DNA from: CALECP01 sp964389925
Lineage (GTDB): Bacteria; Chloroflexota; Anaerolineae; Promineifilales; Promineifilaceae
Length of the DNA stretch: 64,000 nucleotides
Reading direction: 5' to 3'
NCBI GenBank assembly: GCA_964389925.1
Contig: CAYMGE010000012.1
Coordinates: 1-64,000, forward strand
This document shows positions 16,942-25,696 of the stretch, piece by piece. The position numbers and the translations under genes are program-made. The notes under the pieces were generated by a model. The model did not search any database and was not told where the DNA came from. It worked only from the letters and a program-made list of their open reading frames with translations. Each line of letters begins with the position of its first letter. Position 1 is the stretch's first letter.

Positions 16942-18267
16942 ATGGCAGTAACAGCGACAAAAACTAACTTTGACATGACTGTTGGCCTTGAGCCAATTTT
17001 GCGTGTTGCCGCCTACACATCGTTAGGTCACGCCGCACTTTGGCTTCTCCTCCTTCTTCGATGGGTGACATTTAGCAGCATGGGGTGGGATGCGTTCGAG
17101 TTTGAGGAAGCCCTCGCCACACTGCCAGCCATTATGCCGTATGTCGTTTACGGTGCTGGAACGGCGGTTGACTTAATCATTGGGATCGGGTTGTTGCGGA
17201 AGATGTCGCAGGCTCGGTGGGGTGGAATCGGCCGCAACGTCGCCTTCATCCTACTCGCCGTTGTCTACTGGTATATCACGCGAGAATTCATGGGCGCGAT
17301 TGCGGTAGCTGGCTTGGCTGGCTTTTCGCTTCTATTACTCAACCGCAACAGCGCGTGGGCGATCAACTACCCGGCGGCCTTTTGGCTGATTGTCTTTTTT
17401 GTTCTGCCCAATTTGATCGTTCTGTTTATTAGCTTAGGCGAACGCGGCACACGCGGTACAATTGTCTATCCAAATTTGCTACAAGATGGCTTTTTCGCCC
17501 TTTTTGACGATTATACGCGCTTCTTCAGCCGCATCGGAGGGCAGTTTCTCTATTTGAGAATTCTTTGGCGTTCCGTTTGGATGGCATCGGTTAACACGTT
17601 TATTTGTCTCCTGTTTGGGTATCCGTTTGCATATTGGATTGCGCGTCGGCCGAAAAAGTGGCGCAGCATCTTGATCTTTTTGGTCATGATCCCATTCTGG
17701 ACAAACTTTCTCGTCCGAACCTACGCATGGATGGCACTGCTCCGCAACACGGGTCTAATCAATAGCTTTTGGACAGCGACGCTGCATGAACAGGCTGTCG
17801 CGCTGTCGGGTTCCAGTGGATTTTTTGCATGGTTAGCAGAGATAACGGCAAATCCACTGCCCCTACTCTTCAACCAAGGTGCCGTCTTTGTCGGCCTCTT
17901 CTACGGCTACTTCCCCTTTGTCATCTTGCCACTCTATAGTAATCTCGAAAAATTCGACTGGACGCTGCTCGAGGCCGCAAATGATCTTGGTGCAAATCGT
18001 TTCATGACGACCATTCGCATTCTTTTCCCACTTTCGCTGCCCGGCATTGTTGCGGCCGCCATTATCGTCTTTGTCCCAACGCTCGGCGCATACGTCACAC
18101 CCGACCTGCTTGGCGGCGGACAGGTCGCCATGCTCGGCAATCTGCTCCAACAGCAATTCATGACCGCCCGCGACTGGCCGTTCGGCTCCGCAATTGGCTT
18201 CCTGATGATGCTGATTATGTTATTCGCCATTTTGATTTACTTCCGCGTTGATAAAGAGAGAAGATAA
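16942..18267 (+). CDS. potB: polyamine ABC transporter permease with N-terminal membrane extension
   Basis: About 441 residues, much longer than the usual 280-300. The C-terminal 300 residues are a normal PotB permease with the EAA coupling loop (EAANDLGANRFMTTIRILFPLSLPG). The first 130 or so residues add about four hydrophobic helices (AALWLLLLLRWVTF, MPYVVYGAGTAVDLIIGIGLL, NVAFILLAVVYWYI and another) with no recognised family. The extension could be a fused regulatory or small membrane protein. Start placed at the ATG at 16942; upstream codons run through the hairpin. No ribosome binding site is evident. Confidence 0.9.
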   Translation: MAVTATKTNFDMTVGLEPILRVAAYTSLGHAALWLLLLLRWVTFSSMGWDAFEFEEALATLPAIMPYVVYGAGTAVDLIIGIGLLRKMSQARWGGIGRNVAFILLAVVYWYITREFMGAIAVAGLAGFSLLLLNRNSAWAINYPAAFWLIVFFVLPNLIVLFISLGERGTRGTIVYPNLLQDGFFALFDDYTRFFSRIGGQFLYLRILWRSVWMASVNTFICLLFGYPFAYWIARRPKKWRSILIFLVMIPFWTNFLVRTYAWMALLRNTGLINSFWTATLHEQAVALSGSSGFFAWLAEITANPLPLLFNQGAVFVGLFYGYFPFVILPLYSNLEKFDWTLLEAANDLGANRFMTTIRILFPLSLPGIVAAAIIVFVPTLGAYVTPDLLGGGQVAMLGNLLQQQFMTARDWPFGSAIGFLMMLIMLFAILIYFRVDKERR

Positions 18268-18274
18268 ATTTTTG

Positions 18275-18335
18275 GATTTACGATTTACGATTTACGAGGC
18301 TGGTCTCGTAAATCGTAAATCATAAATCGTAAATC
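18275..18335 (+). repeat. intercistronic hairpin made of GATTTAC repeats, potB/potC
   Basis: The left arm is three tandem copies of GATTTACG-type words (18275-18298). After the loop GCTGGT, the right arm is CTCGTAAATCGTAAATC plus ATAAATCGTAAATC (18305-18335). The stem pairs nearly perfectly over more than 20 bp. It ends one base before the potC ATG, leaving no room for a ribosome binding site outside the structure. Confidence 0.85.
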
Positions 18336-18336
18336 A

Positions 18337-19152
18337 ATGACTGCCCTAACACTACACCCCCGCAACAAAATCCGCAAATCGTTCAATGAACGTGCCTTGA
18401 CGTGGCTTGTGATCGGCATGTTTTTGTTTTTGTATCTACCGATCTTGCTGCTGATTGTGTACTCGTTTAACGACAGCGGACGCGGGTCGGCGACCGTTTG
18501 GGCGGGATTTACGACGAATTGGTATGCGGAGGTGTTCAACAATCGGAGCATCATCAACGCGGCGAAGGTCAGCCTGTGGGTTGCTGGGTGGTCAACGGTG
18601 GTCAGCACGATTTTGGGAACGCTGACGGCGATTGCGATGGAGCGGTTTCGCTTTCGTGGGAAGGTGACGTTTGACGCGATTTTGTACCTGCCGATCATCA
18701 TTCCCGACATCGTGATGGCATTATCGACGCTGCTTTTTTTTGTGATGGTTGGCATTTCACTCAGTCGCTACACGATTTTGATCGCGCATATCGCGTTTAA
18801 CATTGCGTTTGTGGCGATTGTGGTGCGGGCGCGGTTGGCGGATATGGATGAGGATTTAGAAGAAGCAGCGGCCGATTTGGGCGCGAGTCCATGGCAGACG
18901 TTTCGACGTGTCACATTGCCATTGCTGGCTCCCGGCATTGTGTCGGGGGCGCTGCTGGCATTTACGCTGTCGCTCGATGATTTTGTGATCACATTTTTTA
19001 TGGCCGGGCCGAACTCAACGACGCTGCCTGTGCAGGTCTATTCAATGATTCGGGTCGGCATTACCCCAGAGATTAATGCCCTCTCGACGCTGATGTTTAT
19101 CGGCTCAACAGTGCTGGTGATTATTTCGCTGTTGCTTCAGCGAAGAACGTGA
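18337..19152 (+). CDS. potC: polyamine ABC transporter permease
   Basis: 271 residues, six predicted membrane helices, and the EAA motif EEAAADLGASPWQTFRRVTL before PLLAPGIVSG. Normal length for PotC. It forms the translocation pore with PotB. Its ATG directly follows the GATTTAC hairpin, so folding of the mRNA could limit translation. Confidence 0.94.
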   Translation: MTALTLHPRNKIRKSFNERALTWLVIGMFLFLYLPILLLIVYSFNDSGRGSATVWAGFTTNWYAEVFNNRSIINAAKVSLWVAGWSTVVSTILGTLTAIAMERFRFRGKVTFDAILYLPIIIPDIVMALSTLLFFVMVGISLSRYTILIAHIAFNIAFVAIVVRARLADMDEDLEEAAADLGASPWQTFRRVTLPLLAPGIVSGALLAFTLSLDDFVITFFMAGPNSTTLPVQVYSMIRVGITPEINALSTLMFIGSTVLVIISLLLQRRT

Positions 19153-19153
19153 A

Positions 19154-19189
19154 GTAAGTGGTAAGCCAAGAGGCATTCCTACCACTTAC
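19154..19189 (+). repeat. intercistronic hairpin, potC/potD
   Basis: GTAAGTGGTA (19154-19163) pairs with TACCACTTAC (19180-19189), a perfect 10-bp stem starting two bases after the potC stop. Hairpins between permease and binding-protein genes often stabilise the upstream or terminate part of the message; here the binding protein lies downstream and has its own good ribosome site (GGAGAAG). Confidence 0.7.
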
Positions 19190-19213
19190 CACACTAAAAG
19201 TGGAGAAGTTAAG

Positions 19214-20338
19214 ATGTTAAAGAAGTGGACGTTTTTGATGATGTTGATCGTTGTTCTCGTGGCTTGCGGCGGTGGGCCGGGTGGTGGACCTAGTGATAGT
19301 GGTAATAGTGGGTCTGGCGAACTAGCTGACACACTGTCTGTTTATAACTGGGCTGACTACATTGATGAAGAACTGCTGACGAAATATCAGGAAGAGTATG
19401 GGGTTGAGGTTATTTATGATACTTACGCTTCTAATGAAGACTTGCTAGCGAAAATGCAGGCGGGGGCGGATGGATACGATGTGATTTTCCCCAGTGATTA
19501 CATGGTTTCGACGATGATTGAGTTGGATATGTTGGCGGAGATTGACACGGCCGATTTGTCTAACTTTGGCAATCTCGACTCAGCATTCACAAACCCACCG
19601 TTTGATCCGAATAATCAGCATTGTGTCGCTTACCAATGGGGAACGACGGGAATTGGGTATCGTAATGGGAATGCGTTCTTTGACGCAAACCCTCCTGATA
19701 GTTGGGGCTATTTATTTGATCCAGCGATTTTAGAGCAGTATGCAGGGGATGGGATCAATGTTCTGAACGATTCGCGTGAGTTGCCAGCGGCGGCAGCGTT
19801 TTATCTCGGATTCAGCCCGAACACGACCAATCCAGACGAGATCGCACAAATTCAGCAGACGATTTTGGATGCGAAGCCGTTCTGGAAAACGTTTAATTCA
19901 GACGGATATGACACGGAATTACTGATTCCAGATGAAGTGGCGATGACGCATGGTTGGTCGGGTGATGTCGCGTTGGCGTACTATGAAACGTATGACGAAG
20001 AGACGGAAGACGGCAACTGGTACTACTCGATTCCAAATGAAGGAGCTGTGAAGTGGTTAGACAATATCTGCATCACAAAAGCGTCTGAAAAGTACGATAC
20101 AGCTCTCCACTTTATGAACTATTTGCTCGACGCGGAAAATGGTGCGGCGATCACGAACTACACGTACTATGCGAGCCCAAATACAGCCGCGAAAGAGTTC
20201 ATTGAAGCAGATGTGTTGGAAGACCCCAGCATCTTCCCGCCTGACGACGTGTTTAATAAGCTCGAATGGCTAGTTGACGTTGGGGATGACACGCAGTTGT
20301 ATGATGAGATGTGGACGGCCGTGAAGGCGGGGCAGTAG
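19214..20338 (+). CDS. potD: polyamine-binding lipoprotein
   Basis: 374 residues. Signal sequence with lipobox LVAC (Cys at about 18) followed by a flexible Gly/Ser linker, so it is tethered to the outer face of the membrane. The mature part begins LSVYNWADYIDEELLTKYQE, a hallmark of PotD/PotF, and has the two-lobed periplasmic-binding fold of about 340 residues. GGAGAAGTTAAG precedes the ATG. Substrate spermidine or putrescine cannot be separated by eye. Confidence 0.94.
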   Translation: MLKKWTFLMMLIVVLVACGGGPGGGPSDSGNSGSGELADTLSVYNWADYIDEELLTKYQEEYGVEVIYDTYASNEDLLAKMQAGADGYDVIFPSDYMVSTMIELDMLAEIDTADLSNFGNLDSAFTNPPFDPNNQHCVAYQWGTTGIGYRNGNAFFDANPPDSWGYLFDPAILEQYAGDGINVLNDSRELPAAAAFYLGFSPNTTNPDEIAQIQQTILDAKPFWKTFNSDGYDTELLIPDEVAMTHGWSGDVALAYYETYDEETEDGNWYYSIPNEGAVKWLDNICITKASEKYDTALHFMNYLLDAENGAAITNYTYYASPNTAAKEFIEADVLEDPSIFPPDDVFNKLEWLVDVGDDTQLYDEMWTAVKAGQ

Positions 20339-20343
20339 AAGAA

Positions 20344-20409
20344 GGTAATCGGTGGGTCGGTATTCGGTGAATGATAGACCGACATACCGAACACCGAATA
20401 TAGATTACC
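20344..20409 (+). repeat. intercistronic hairpin, potD/decarboxylase-like gene
   Basis: GGTAATC (20344-20350) pairs with GATTACC (20403-20409). Inside, TCGGTATTCGGT and ACCGAACACCGA pair. The hairpin fills the whole 72-base gap and ends one base before the next ATG. Confidence 0.75.
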
Positions 20410-20410
20410 A

Positions 20411-21619
20411 ATGCACTGGTGGGAACGAGACGGGTTACATTACGATGAAGCGGGACGACTATGTTTTGCGGGTCGGGATGTTGGGGCATGGCTCTCGGCC
20501 GATGAGACCCCCGCTTTTCTCTATTCGGCCGATCAAGTCCACCATAATCTTCAATCCCTGCACAACGCACTGGGAGACGTTCCACACAAAATTTACTTTG
20601 CAATTAAGTCAAATCGATTTCGGCCGATTTTAACTTACCTACGCCTAACAGGTCTTTGTGGGATTGATACCTGTTCCCCCAACGAGATCGCGCTGGCACG
20701 ACAAATGGGCTGGCGCGACGATGAGATCAGCTTTGTTGGCAATTCGCTCTCGAATCGTGACTTAGATTATTTAGTAAAACATCCTGATGTGCTGGTGACA
20801 TGTGATTCACTGAGTACGATCCGACGCTTGGGTGAACGATGTGCAGGGCGTGAGATTGGGCTGCGTGTCAATCCAAGTTTGGGCGCAGGCTATAACGAGT
20901 CGTTGCAATATGCGGGTGAGAAACCAACTAAATTTGGTATTTATGCAGATCGGTTTGAGGAAGCACTCGCGCTGGCAGCAAGCTATAGAATGCGTGTAAG
21001 AATGCTACATTTCCATAGTGGGTCGGGGTACTTAGACTGTGAAAATTTCGGCCGAATCCTCACCCGTGTTTCCAAATTCCTCGATTTGTGTTCAGACGTT
21101 GAGATTTTGGATATTGGTGGTGGGTTGGGGGTTCCGTTATCGGCCGATGACACCCCACTCGACCTAACCGAATGGGCAACTCACATTGCTGCTATCGCCA
21201 AGACACACAATGTGACCATCCATATCGAACCCGGTGATTACATTGTCAAGAACGCCGGCATCTTAGTGGCAGAGATCAATATGATTGAAGACAAGCAGGG
21301 TGTGATTTTTGTCGGCACAAATGCGGGGCTAAACATGCAGGGATTAACTCCCTATTACGACATTCCCTGCGAGGTTGTTCCCTTACAAAGACGCAATGGC
21401 AAGTTACAGGCCGTTACAATTGTCGGGAATATCAACGAATCTATCGATGTTTTAGCTGAAAATATCGCCCTTCCATCGCTAGAAGAAGGAGATTTAATTG
21501 CCTTTCTCAACGTTGGTGGCTATGCAGTTACGATGAGTTCAAACCACTGTTTACGCGGCGATCATCGGGAAATGTTCTTGCCGCTAGCCTCACAAGCGCG
21601 ACCCAATTTCTTCGGATAG
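20411..21619 (+). CDS. PLP-dependent decarboxylase-like protein (fold III, LysA/ODC family) lacking the catalytic Cys
   Basis: 402 residues, alanine-racemase-like PLP barrel plus beta domain, as in diaminopimelate, ornithine and carboxynorspermidine decarboxylases. Visible: PLP lysine Lys66 (FAIKSN), His202 in HFHSGSG, glycine loop DIGGGLG (235-240), and EPG at 273-275. The normally invariant C-terminal motif GPxCESxD, whose Cys protonates the product and completes the partner active site, reads GNINESID, so Cys is Asn342. The conserved Glu, Ser and Asp remain. It may be an altered decarboxylase or racemase. Last gene of the polyamine block, linked to potD by a hairpin gap, so a polyamine or basic amino acid substrate is likely. 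It overlaps the convergent small gene by 30 bases. Confidence 0.85.
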   Translation: MHWWERDGLHYDEAGRLCFAGRDVGAWLSADETPAFLYSADQVHHNLQSLHNALGDVPHKIYFAIKSNRFRPILTYLRLTGLCGIDTCSPNEIALARQMGWRDDEISFVGNSLSNRDLDYLVKHPDVLVTCDSLSTIRRLGERCAGREIGLRVNPSLGAGYNESLQYAGEKPTKFGIYADRFEEALALAASYRMRVRMLHFHSGSGYLDCENFGRILTRVSKFLDLCSDVEILDIGGGLGVPLSADDTPLDLTEWATHIAAIAKTHNVTIHIEPGDYIVKNAGILVAEINMIEDKQGVIFVGTNAGLNMQGLTPYYDIPCEVVPLQRRNGKLQAVTIVGNINESIDVLAENIALPSLEEGDLIAFLNVGGYAVTMSSNHCLRGDHREMFLPLASQARPNFFG

Positions 21620-21871
21620 CTTCAATTTATAATTCCCTGTCTCTACCTGGTCGAGCGACCAAGTCAGCAAGTGTCCAATCAATTGCTGGGGCGTAACGTT
21701 GTGTTGACCTGCTAGTAGTCCAATACGTTCGATTAAGCTGCGCTCCAAGAGATGAGTTTCACGATGGGGGGTGGCAGCCGGTTGGGAACCGGCCGATTTC
21801 TGTGAGCGAGAGAGCGTTGCTTGGTCAGCCCAGCTACCCAATTTTGCATCTAAATTCTTTTTCTTAGCCAT
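21590..21871 (-). CDS. small ParA-associated protein
   Basis: 93 residues. A basic N-terminal tail (MAKKKNLDAK) and low-complexity linker lead to a helical C-terminal half (ERSLIERIGLLAGQHNVTPQQLIGHLLTWSLD), like ribbon-helix-helix or dimerising partners of ParA ATPases. No ParB nuclease-like domain. The start overlaps the ParA stop by 8 bases, so they are co-expressed. It probably serves as the partner that stimulates ATP hydrolysis or links ParA to its cargo. Confidence 0.78.
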   Translation of the reverse strand: MAKKKNLDAKLGSWADQATLSRSQKSAGSQPAATPHRETHLLERSLIERIGLLAGQHNVTPQQLIGHLLTWSLDQVETGNYKLKLSEEIGSRL

Positions 21872-22607
21872 ATAGCTCCTCTGTTAAGTTTGTGTACGCC
21901 TTTGCACCTGTTGAGTTTTTTGCATAAACGGCAACTGGCTGACCTGCTAATCCTGCTTCTGCAATGGCGACGTTAACAGGGATCGTTGTGCGTGGGATAA
22001 GCGAGCCAAAACGGTCACGTGCCGCAGTCTCTACTGACTTCGTTAGCGCAACGCGACGATCATACATTGTAAGCACGATGGCTTTGACCATTAATTCTCG
22101 CTTATTTTTACTGACTAGATCAACCAGTTGCAGTGTACTATCGACCGCGCGTAGCGCATACGGTTGACATTGCAGCGGGATTAATACTTGCTGCGCGGCC
22201 GTCAATGCGTTAAAAGCAAAAAATCCCAAGCTCGGTGGGCTATCAATCAACACATAATCATAATTAGCTTGAACGGCGCGGATTGCGTCTTGCAACTTAT
22301 TGTTACGGTCGTAGTGAGCGGCAAATTGCTGTTCTCCGAGTGCAAGATCGAGATTTGCGGGGAGTAAATGATAGTATGGTCGCTCGATAATCGCAGAAGG
22401 GGTTACCGTGGCATCATGCAGTGCATGAAAGACAGTTAGCCGCTCTTCACTTGGCTCAATGCCAGACCCAACTGTCAAATTTGACTGTGGATCAAAATCA
22501 ACCAGCAGAACACGTCCTTTTTTACCTAGCGCGTAGCCCATATTCTGCACCAGTGACGTTTTCCCAGTGCCTCCTTTGTGACTTACAATCGCAATCGTCT
22601 GTGTCAT
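21864..22607 (-). CDS. ParA family ATPase
   Basis: 247 residues with deviant Walker A SHKGGTGKTSLVQN, Walker A' LLVDFDPQSNLT and Walker B YVLIDSPPSLG. Such ATPases dimerise on DNA or membrane and position chromosomes, plasmids or large complexes. The ATG overlaps the stop of the upstream gene (ATGA); a longer upstream reading is rejected for that reason. No parB and no parS-like repeats are near, so cargo positioning is as likely as DNA partition. Confidence 0.92.
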   Translation of the reverse strand: MTQTIAIVSHKGGTGKTSLVQNMGYALGKKGRVLLVDFDPQSNLTVGSGIEPSEERLTVFHALHDATVTPSAIIERPYYHLLPANLDLALGEQQFAAHYDRNNKLQDAIRAVQANYDYVLIDSPPSLGFFAFNALTAAQQVLIPLQCQPYALRAVDSTLQLVDLVSKNKRELMVKAIVLTMYDRRVALTKSVETAARDRFGSLIPRTTIPVNVAIAEAGLAGQPVAVYAKNSTGAKAYTNLTEELYG

Positions 22608-23035
22608 ACTTGCGCCCCATACCATGCTGGCAATGCGCCACTCATCTCAGCTAACTGCCGCGCTTGCATAATCCATCTTGTCACATCCATACGTGCGCCG
22701 CCAGCTTCGGCCGTCAACAAGTGAACCTCTCTAGGCGTAAGTTGTGCCAAATCACTGTAAGTCAAAATCCCAGCTTTGTTAAATAGCCGTGCGTGATGAG
22801 GGGTCAAGCCTGCGATCACTTCTAGCCGGTCAAGGATGAGAACGCCCGCAGTGGCACTAGAGGCTACGGTCAAACGTGTCTGAGTGGAGGTGAGTTCGGC
22901 CGATAACTCCTCCGTCTCCTGACGTAGTGTACTCACCTCCTCTGATAACTGCTTGTGTTTTTTTCGCCAACGTCGCGCTAGCACCGTTGATCCAACCGCG
23001 ATACCTGCTGTCGTGAATAGCACTAAACCAGCCAT
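22604..23035 (-). CDS. membrane-anchored coiled-coil protein with helix-hairpin-helix domain
   Basis: 143 residues: one N-terminal membrane helix (GLVLFTTAGIAVGSTVLA), a basic stretch, a coiled coil (about 30-65), and a C-terminal helix-hairpin-helix domain resembling DUF4332 (LEVIAGLTPHHARLFNKAGI, then TYSDLAQLTPREVHLL). It could bind DNA or protein near the membrane. Coupled by a 4-base overlap to the ParA gene, so it may be the membrane receptor of the ParA system. Confidence 0.8.
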   Translation of the reverse strand: MAGLVLFTTAGIAVGSTVLARRWRKKHKQLSEEVSTLRQETEELSAELTSTQTRLTVASSATAGVLILDRLEVIAGLTPHHARLFNKAGILTYSDLAQLTPREVHLLTAEAGGARMDVTRWIMQARQLAEMSGALPAWYGAQV

Positions 23036-23065
23036 TAAAAAGCTCTCCGAAAATAAGACGAGATG

Positions 23066-24484
23066 TTATTCCATGATTAGCGGCAAATAAACCTTGTGAT
23101 CAACAACACCCACTGTAATGCTTTTCACATTATTAGCTTTTTCCATTTCATCTTCAATTACGATTGTCACAAAAATAGTAAAGAAGCCTTTGCCCGGTGG
23201 TGTCCAAACAGTTGTGACCATTTGAGATTGATCAAAATAGTAGTCAGACTCGACCTGCTCTAGATGTTGGGGAGAGCTGATCGGTTCTCCACCGTCGGCG
23301 GGGTCGCCGAGCCAAAAGGTAACCGTTACATCTTTGGCAGGGCTTAGGCCATGATTAGTGATTTCGGCCGAGAGTGTCACAGGTTCCCCTACTTCTGGCT
23401 CAGATGAAGCCTGTAGGGTACTAACCGCACCATCTGGCATCGTGTATTCCGCAAATGCGATCCCGGCTGGTGTAATCTCACGGGTAAGTGCATCAAACAA
23501 GTTACCGTTAAATCCAACACCGGGATCGACCTGATCATAATAGTAATCATCCAAACTATACCAATTCCACCGTTGAACAAGCCGATTGTCATCGGCAGGA
23601 TAACCGATTGTCTCATCAGATGCGACCAGCATATAATCAAAAGTCGCGTGCATAAAGTCAATGACTCTCTCTGTCCCAAACCCAAACTCGGCCGGCATCA
23701 ATACACCATACTCGGTGATAAATAGCGGTTTGTCGCGCTCTCCCTTTTCCACCATCCACGTCCGAAAATCAACGATCTGCTGCTTGAATATCTCAATGTT
23801 ATCATTGTCATCGAGACCATAGGTAACGCCCACATCATCTGGGATGCCATCTGGAATGCCAGCACCAAACCCTGTCCGAGTCTCCGGTAAAATCATGTTA
23901 TGAATTGACCAAATATCGACAGGCATTGTCGTGCCATAATTTGTTAGATATGTATCCCAAACGATGTCCAGATAACGCAATCGTAACTCTGTTGGCTGGA
24001 CGATGCCGCCAATAGATACTTGCGCGGTTGGATCAACTGACTTTATAAGCGTGTATAGTTGATAGTAGATTTCGGCATAGACTTCAGGAAACTGGGCATT
24101 TTGGAATGGTCCCGGCCGATCCATCTCATTTCCAATTGACCAGACTGCCCCCGGATTTGCTTGAACTGCCGTTGTGACGCGCTCAACATAATTTTCATAG
24201 ACAAAGTTATAGGGAGGCAGGTGAATGACAAATACATTCTCAATACCAGGCGGGGGCGGCGCAGGATTAGTGTAGAAGTGTTCGACGTGCCAACCTAAAT
24301 GGATACGTTCCACATCTAAAGTCTCAAGGCTGTTAAGCCTGTGTCCTCCGAGCAAAGAGCCAAATCGCAGGTGAGGAGAATTATAGAGGGAACGCTCGGT
24401 TTCCTGTTGAGCATTCCCTCTAAATGGAATAAAGCATAAAGCGAGTAAACTGACCAGCAACAATATCTGTGTTTTGGAATGCAT
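23066..24484 (-). CDS. secreted glycosidase-like protein with CARDB-type domain
   Basis: 472 residues. Signal peptide about 1-25 (ending GNAQ). Residues about 30-340 look like a clan GH-A TIM barrel: SIGNEMDRPG supplies the Asn-Glu acid/base pair and LFITEYGVL the nucleophile Glu, as in GH5 and GH39 relatives. A beta-sandwich like CARDB follows (GEPVTLSAEITNHGLSPAKD). The protein ends in VDHKVYLPLIME, a short tail I associate with secreted Chloroflexota proteins. Substrate unknown; catalytic activity is likely but not certain. A terminator follows the neighbouring gene upstream, so this is a separate unit. Confidence 0.8.
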   Translation of the reverse strand: MHSKTQILLLVSLLALCFIPFRGNAQQETERSLYNSPHLRFGSLLGGHRLNSLETLDVERIHLGWHVEHFYTNPAPPPPGIENVFVIHLPPYNFVYENYVERVTTAVQANPGAVWSIGNEMDRPGPFQNAQFPEVYAEIYYQLYTLIKSVDPTAQVSIGGIVQPTELRLRYLDIVWDTYLTNYGTTMPVDIWSIHNMILPETRTGFGAGIPDGIPDDVGVTYGLDDNDNIEIFKQQIVDFRTWMVEKGERDKPLFITEYGVLMPAEFGFGTERVIDFMHATFDYMLVASDETIGYPADDNRLVQRWNWYSLDDYYYDQVDPGVGFNGNLFDALTREITPAGIAFAEYTMPDGAVSTLQASSEPEVGEPVTLSAEITNHGLSPAKDVTVTFWLGDPADGGEPISSPQHLEQVESDYYFDQSQMVTTVWTPPGKGFFTIFVTIVIEDEMEKANNVKSITVGVVDHKVYLPLIME

Positions 24485-24562
24485 AGTTGAAACAGAAGAT
24501 ACACGAGGTTTTACAACCCATATCTTCTAAAGATAAGACCGCTTGCACGAGATAGAAAGCAG

Positions 24563-24595
24563 AAAAGCCGAGTTATTTAATAAACTCGGCTTTTT
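24563..24595 (-). terminator. Rho-independent terminator
   Basis: AAAGCCGAGTT and AACTCGGCTTT form an 11-bp stem around an AT loop, with T runs on both sides. It is placed to end the lamin-tail gene on the minus strand, just before the glycosidase-like gene. Confidence 0.85.
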
Positions 24596-24622
24596 CTACT
24601 TTAATTAGTCTACACGAACGAA

Positions 24623-25696
24623 CTACCTTTTGCGTAGAAAGAGTCGCGAAGTGAAAAGTGTCACGAACAAGGCACTTGCAATGATGATTAGCGTTGGCGT
24701 AGACGCTTCAGCTACATTACTCACCAATGACACTGCTAATGCCTGCCCACAACTGTCATTAGGTCCATTTACTGAGCCATCGCTACAGGTCTGCCAACCA
24801 CCCAGACCATCGCCATTAGTTTGCCGCCCATACACCTCTCCCGGATTCAGTCCATCAGCGACGGTATCATAGGTATATGCATCGTCGGCAACCCCATTTG
24901 AATCAACTAGACTAATTGTATCAGCAGCACCGAATACGAGACCTGTTTGGGAGCTAGGAAATGCTAAACCAGAGTTTGGACCAACCATCGTGTTTTCCGG
25001 AATAGTGTAAACTGCCCGAGTACTAGCGTTGACGATTTGATAACCACCAATGTTAATTGTAATGAAATTGATGTTCCAAATCTCAATATACTGACCTAAT
25101 GGGCCAAAGTTAAAAGGGTTGATTTCATTGATGGACACTTTGACTGGAACCTGAATGCCATCACAAGATGGGTCATTCGGTTGGCTTGGCGTTTCAACTT
25201 GACAAGCGACCCAATCGCCTGTTCCATCCTCACCACCTCGGCGACCATAGTGATCACCAGCAGGTAGTTCGGCTCCAGTCCGTTGTGTATTATATGAGAA
25301 GGCATCTTCGGGATCCCCCTGTGCATTTTCCAGGCGAACCGTATCTTGCGTGTCTAGGATAATGCCTGTTTGCTGATGAGTAAGTGCAAGTGCGCTGTTT
25401 GCAGCAATTGTTCCTCCAGGAATCCTATAACCTATCGTTGGCGAATTTGCGCTAGTTTGATCGTCTCGTAGCGTAAACCCTGTTAGGTCAACTGGAAATG
25501 GGTTCGGGTTCCAAAGCTCAATAAACTGCCCATCGTAGTTGGCTGAGTCTGGCAATGGATTAACCTGTAATTCGTTGAGAATAATAGGTAGTTGGTTTGT
25601 TTGTCCAGACACAAATGGCGTGCTGCAAAGTAATGCAATCAAGGCAATACCTAGCGCAGACAGAACAAAATGTAAACGGAGTGTAATTGTTTTCAT
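24623..25696 (-). CDS. secreted protein with two lamin-tail domains and C-terminal membrane anchor
   Basis: 357 residues. Signal peptide to about residue 31, then two lamin-tail (LTD) beta-sandwich domains: the first about 35-150 (ILNELQVNPLPDSANYDGQF, IELWNPNPFPVDLTGFTLRD), the second about 185-300 (SINEINPFNFGPLGQYIEIW). The C terminus has a hydrophobic helix (TPTLIIIASALFVTLFT) and RLFLRKR, a membrane-retention or sorting-like tail, though no LPXTG or PEP motif is present. Bacterial LTD proteins are usually surface or extracellular and often bind DNA or glycans; the function here is unknown. Confidence 0.85.
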   Translation of the reverse strand: MKTITLRLHFVLSALGIALIALLCSTPFVSGQTNQLPIILNELQVNPLPDSANYDGQFIELWNPNPFPVDLTGFTLRDDQTSANSPTIGYRIPGGTIAANSALALTHQQTGIILDTQDTVRLENAQGDPEDAFSYNTQRTGAELPAGDHYGRRGGEDGTGDWVACQVETPSQPNDPSCDGIQVPVKVSINEINPFNFGPLGQYIEIWNINFITINIGGYQIVNASTRAVYTIPENTMVGPNSGLAFPSSQTGLVFGAADTISLVDSNGVADDAYTYDTVADGLNPGEVYGRQTNGDGLGGWQTCSDGSVNGPNDSCGQALAVSLVSNVAEASTPTLIIIASALFVTLFTSRLFLRKR

